Shown in pieces: positions 6,786 through 8,236 of a stretch of 8,236 nt of DNA. The position numbers were made by a program, and so were the translations under genes. Numbering within the stretch: the first letter of the stretch is position 1; each line of letters begins with the position of its first letter. The stretch spans positions 1 through 8,236 of the forward strand of contig JACQVJ010000066.1 in assembly GCA_016209805.1 (NCBI GenBank), in the 5' to 3' direction. Under the pieces are notes generated by a model. That model had not been told where the DNA came from, did no database searches, and saw nothing but the letters and a program-made list of their open reading frames with translations. This stretch comes from Ignavibacteriota bacterium (GTDB lineage: Bacteria; Bacteroidota; Ignavibacteria; UBA10030; UBA6906).

Positions 6786-6793
6786 AAGGGTGA
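6786..6793 (+). promoter_or_regulatory. ribosome binding site of clpB
   Basis: AAGGGTGA, within a longer purine run beginning at 6781 (AGAGGAAGGG), ends six bases before the ATG at 6800. It supports that start, which also matches the usual ClpB N-terminus. Confidence 0.65.
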
Positions 6794-6799
6794 AATCAT

Positions 6800-8236
6800 A
6801 TGAACTTCAACAGATTCACACTCAAATCACAGGAAGCTGTCCAGAATGCTCAGGAGATTGCTTCGAGTTATGGCAATCAGATGATTGAGCTTGAGCATTT
6901 GCTGGCCGCACTTGTCCAGGATCCAGGCGGAACAGTGGTTCCCATTCTGCAAAAGCTCGGGGCAAACGTCAACTACATCAAAATAAAGTTGAACGAGCTA
7001 ATCGATAAGCTGCCGAAGGTCAGCGGCGCGGGACTGGGAAATCAAAGCATGTCTCAGAGTTTGGGAGCTGTTCTGGAAGGTGCGCAAAAGCAGGCTCAAA
7101 ACCTCAAAGATGAGTACCTAAGCACAGAGCACCTCTTGCTCGCTATCGTGGATGCCAAGAACACGCATGCGGGAAAGATGCTCAAGGAACAAGGCGTAAC
7201 CACTGAAGGTATCTACAAGGTACTGAAAGAGATCCGGGGTACCCAACGCGTGACGGACCAGAATCCCGAGGAAAAATATCAGGCGCTGACACGATACGGT
7301 CGCGACTTGAACGAACTTGCGCGCAAGGGAAAGCTCGATCCCGTCATCGGGCGTGATGAAGAGATCAGACGGGTGCTCCAGGTTCTCTCCCGAAGGACAA
7401 AGAACAACCCCGTGCTCATTGGTGAGCCAGGAGTGGGAAAGACCGCTATCGCGGAGGGGATTGCACAACGGATCATGCAGGGTGATGTTCCCGAGACCCT
7501 GAAGAGCAAGCGCATTGTCGCTTTGGACATGGGAGCGCTTGTTGCTGGGACGAGTTTTCGCGGTCAGTTCGAAGAGCGACTCAAGGCTCTGTTGAAAGAG
7601 GTGCAGGAGTCTGAGGGAGAGATCATTTTGTTTATTGATGAGTTGCACACACTTGTTGGTGCCGGTGCAGCTCAGGGATCGGTGGATGCAGCGAACATGT
7701 TGAAGCCTGCTCTTGCAAAGGGTGAGCTCCGGGCGATTGGTGCAACCACTATCGACGAATATCGAAAGCACATTGAAAAAGATCCCGCTTTAGAACGACG
7801 CTTCCAGCCGGTCCTGATTGACGAGCCGAACGTCGAGGACACGATTTCGATCCTCCGTGGGTTGAAGGAACGTTACGAAATACACCATGGTGTCCGGATT
7901 ACCGACGGTGCAATTGTTGCTGCATCGCAGCTGAGTCGCAGATACATTTCGGACCGGTTCCTGCCGGACAAAGCGATTGACCTGGTTGACGAGGCAGCAT
8001 CCAAGCTTCGCATTGAAATCGACTCAATGCCTGAGGAACTCGATGCTGTTGAGCGAAAGGTGAAGCAGCTCGAGATCGAGCGTGAGGCTGTGCGTCGCGA
8101 GAAGGATGAAAGCTCGAAGGAGCGGCTTGGGGAGATCGAGCAGGAACTTGGCGAGCAGAATCAACGGTACACTGAGTTGAAAGCTCACTGGCAGGTGGAG
8201 AAGGAATTGATTCAGACGATCCGGAAGCTGAAGGGA
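6800..8236 (+). CDS. clpB: ATP-dependent disaggregase ClpB (Hsp100), 3'-truncated by window end
   Basis: Hexameric AAA+ machine that threads aggregated proteins through its pore, working with DnaK. The frame stays open to the last base: 479 of an expected 860 or so residues. The N-terminal double Clp repeat occupies about 1-145. AAA domain 1 has Walker [10 protein letters not shown] (208-216), Walker B ILFIDE (276-281), sensor-1 IGATT (313-317) and arginine fingers Arg333-Arg334. The charged coiled-coil M-domain starts near 411 and is cut off. The M-domain start and the overall match to Thermus and E. coli ClpB favour ClpB over ClpA or ClpC. Pore loop 1 reads AGTSFRGQF, with Phe253 where Tyr is usual. 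The second AAA domain is outside the window. The gene lies 119 bases after dnaK, beyond a terminator; I see no convincing promoter in that gap. Confidence 0.96.
   Translation, partial: MNFNRFTLKSQEAVQNAQEIASSYGNQMIELEHLLAALVQDPGGTVVPILQKLGANVNYIKIKLNELIDKLPKVSGAGLGNQSMSQSLGAVLEGAQKQAQNLKDEYLSTEHLLLAIVDAKNTHAGKMLKEQGVTTEGIYKVLKEIRGTQRVTDQNPEEKYQALTRYGRDLNELARKGKLDPVIGRDEEIRRVLQVLSRRTKNNPVLIGEPGVGKTAIAEGIAQRIMQGDVPETLKSKRIVALDMGALVAGTSFRGQFEERLKALLKEVQESEGEIILFIDELHTLVGAGAAQGSVDAANMLKPALAKGELRAIGATTIDEYRKHIEKDPALERRFQPVLIDEPNVEDTISILRGLKERYEIHHGVRITDGAIVAASQLSRRYISDRFLPDKAIDLVDEAASKLRIEIDSMPEELDAVERKVKQLEIEREAVRREKDESSKERLGEIEQELGEQNQRYTELKAHWQVEKELIQTIRKLKG

Noticed and set aside
7118..7771. 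Minus-strand open frame of 217 codons inside clpB
   Set aside because: Antisense to the conserved ClpB N-domain and AAA1; composition is not protein-like and no known family is visible.

Overview
The window is a stretch of bacterial chromosome, about half G+C, with five or six ordinary core genes and no sign of mobile DNA, CRISPR, rRNA or tRNA. Protein style (a complex I with NuoM/NuoN, a birA-coaX pair, DnaK without adjacent grpE/dnaJ, moderate Shine-Dalgarno sites) fits a member of the Bacteroidota/Chlorobiota/Ignavibacteriota group. That placement is an inference from general resemblance and is tentative.

Layout. (1) 1-2629, plus strand: the 3' part of nuoM, then complete nuoN. These are the last two proton-pumping membrane subunits of NADH:quinone oxidoreductase (complex I), 16 bases apart and presumably the tail of a longer nuo operon. 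(2) 2666-4292, minus strand: birA (biotin--protein ligase without a DNA-binding domain), followed by coaX (type III pantothenate kinase). Together they form a small cofactor operon serving biotinylation of carboxylases and CoA synthesis. Its 3' end converges on nuoN with 36 bases between the stop codons and a bulged hairpin over that junction. (3) 4293-4760: a 468-base divergent intergenic region carrying promoter candidates for birA-coaX (leftward) and dnaK (rightward). It also holds a good stem-loop, a sigma-54-like element and a recurrent GACAAG hexamer. (4) 4761-8236, plus strand: complete dnaK (Hsp70), a clear rho-independent terminator, then clpB (Hsp100 disaggregase), cut by the window end after 479 codons. 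DnaK and ClpB are physical partners in rescuing aggregated proteins, so their neighbourhood makes functional sense.

I see no undescribed multi-gene system. The features most worth a second look are regulatory. They are the crowded dnaK upstream region (near-consensus -24/-12 element, inverted repeat, repeated hexamer) and the alternative hairpins plus terminator between dnaK and clpB. Two protein-level details are also noted: an apparently long loop in NuoM and a Phe in place of the usual Tyr in ClpB pore loop 1.
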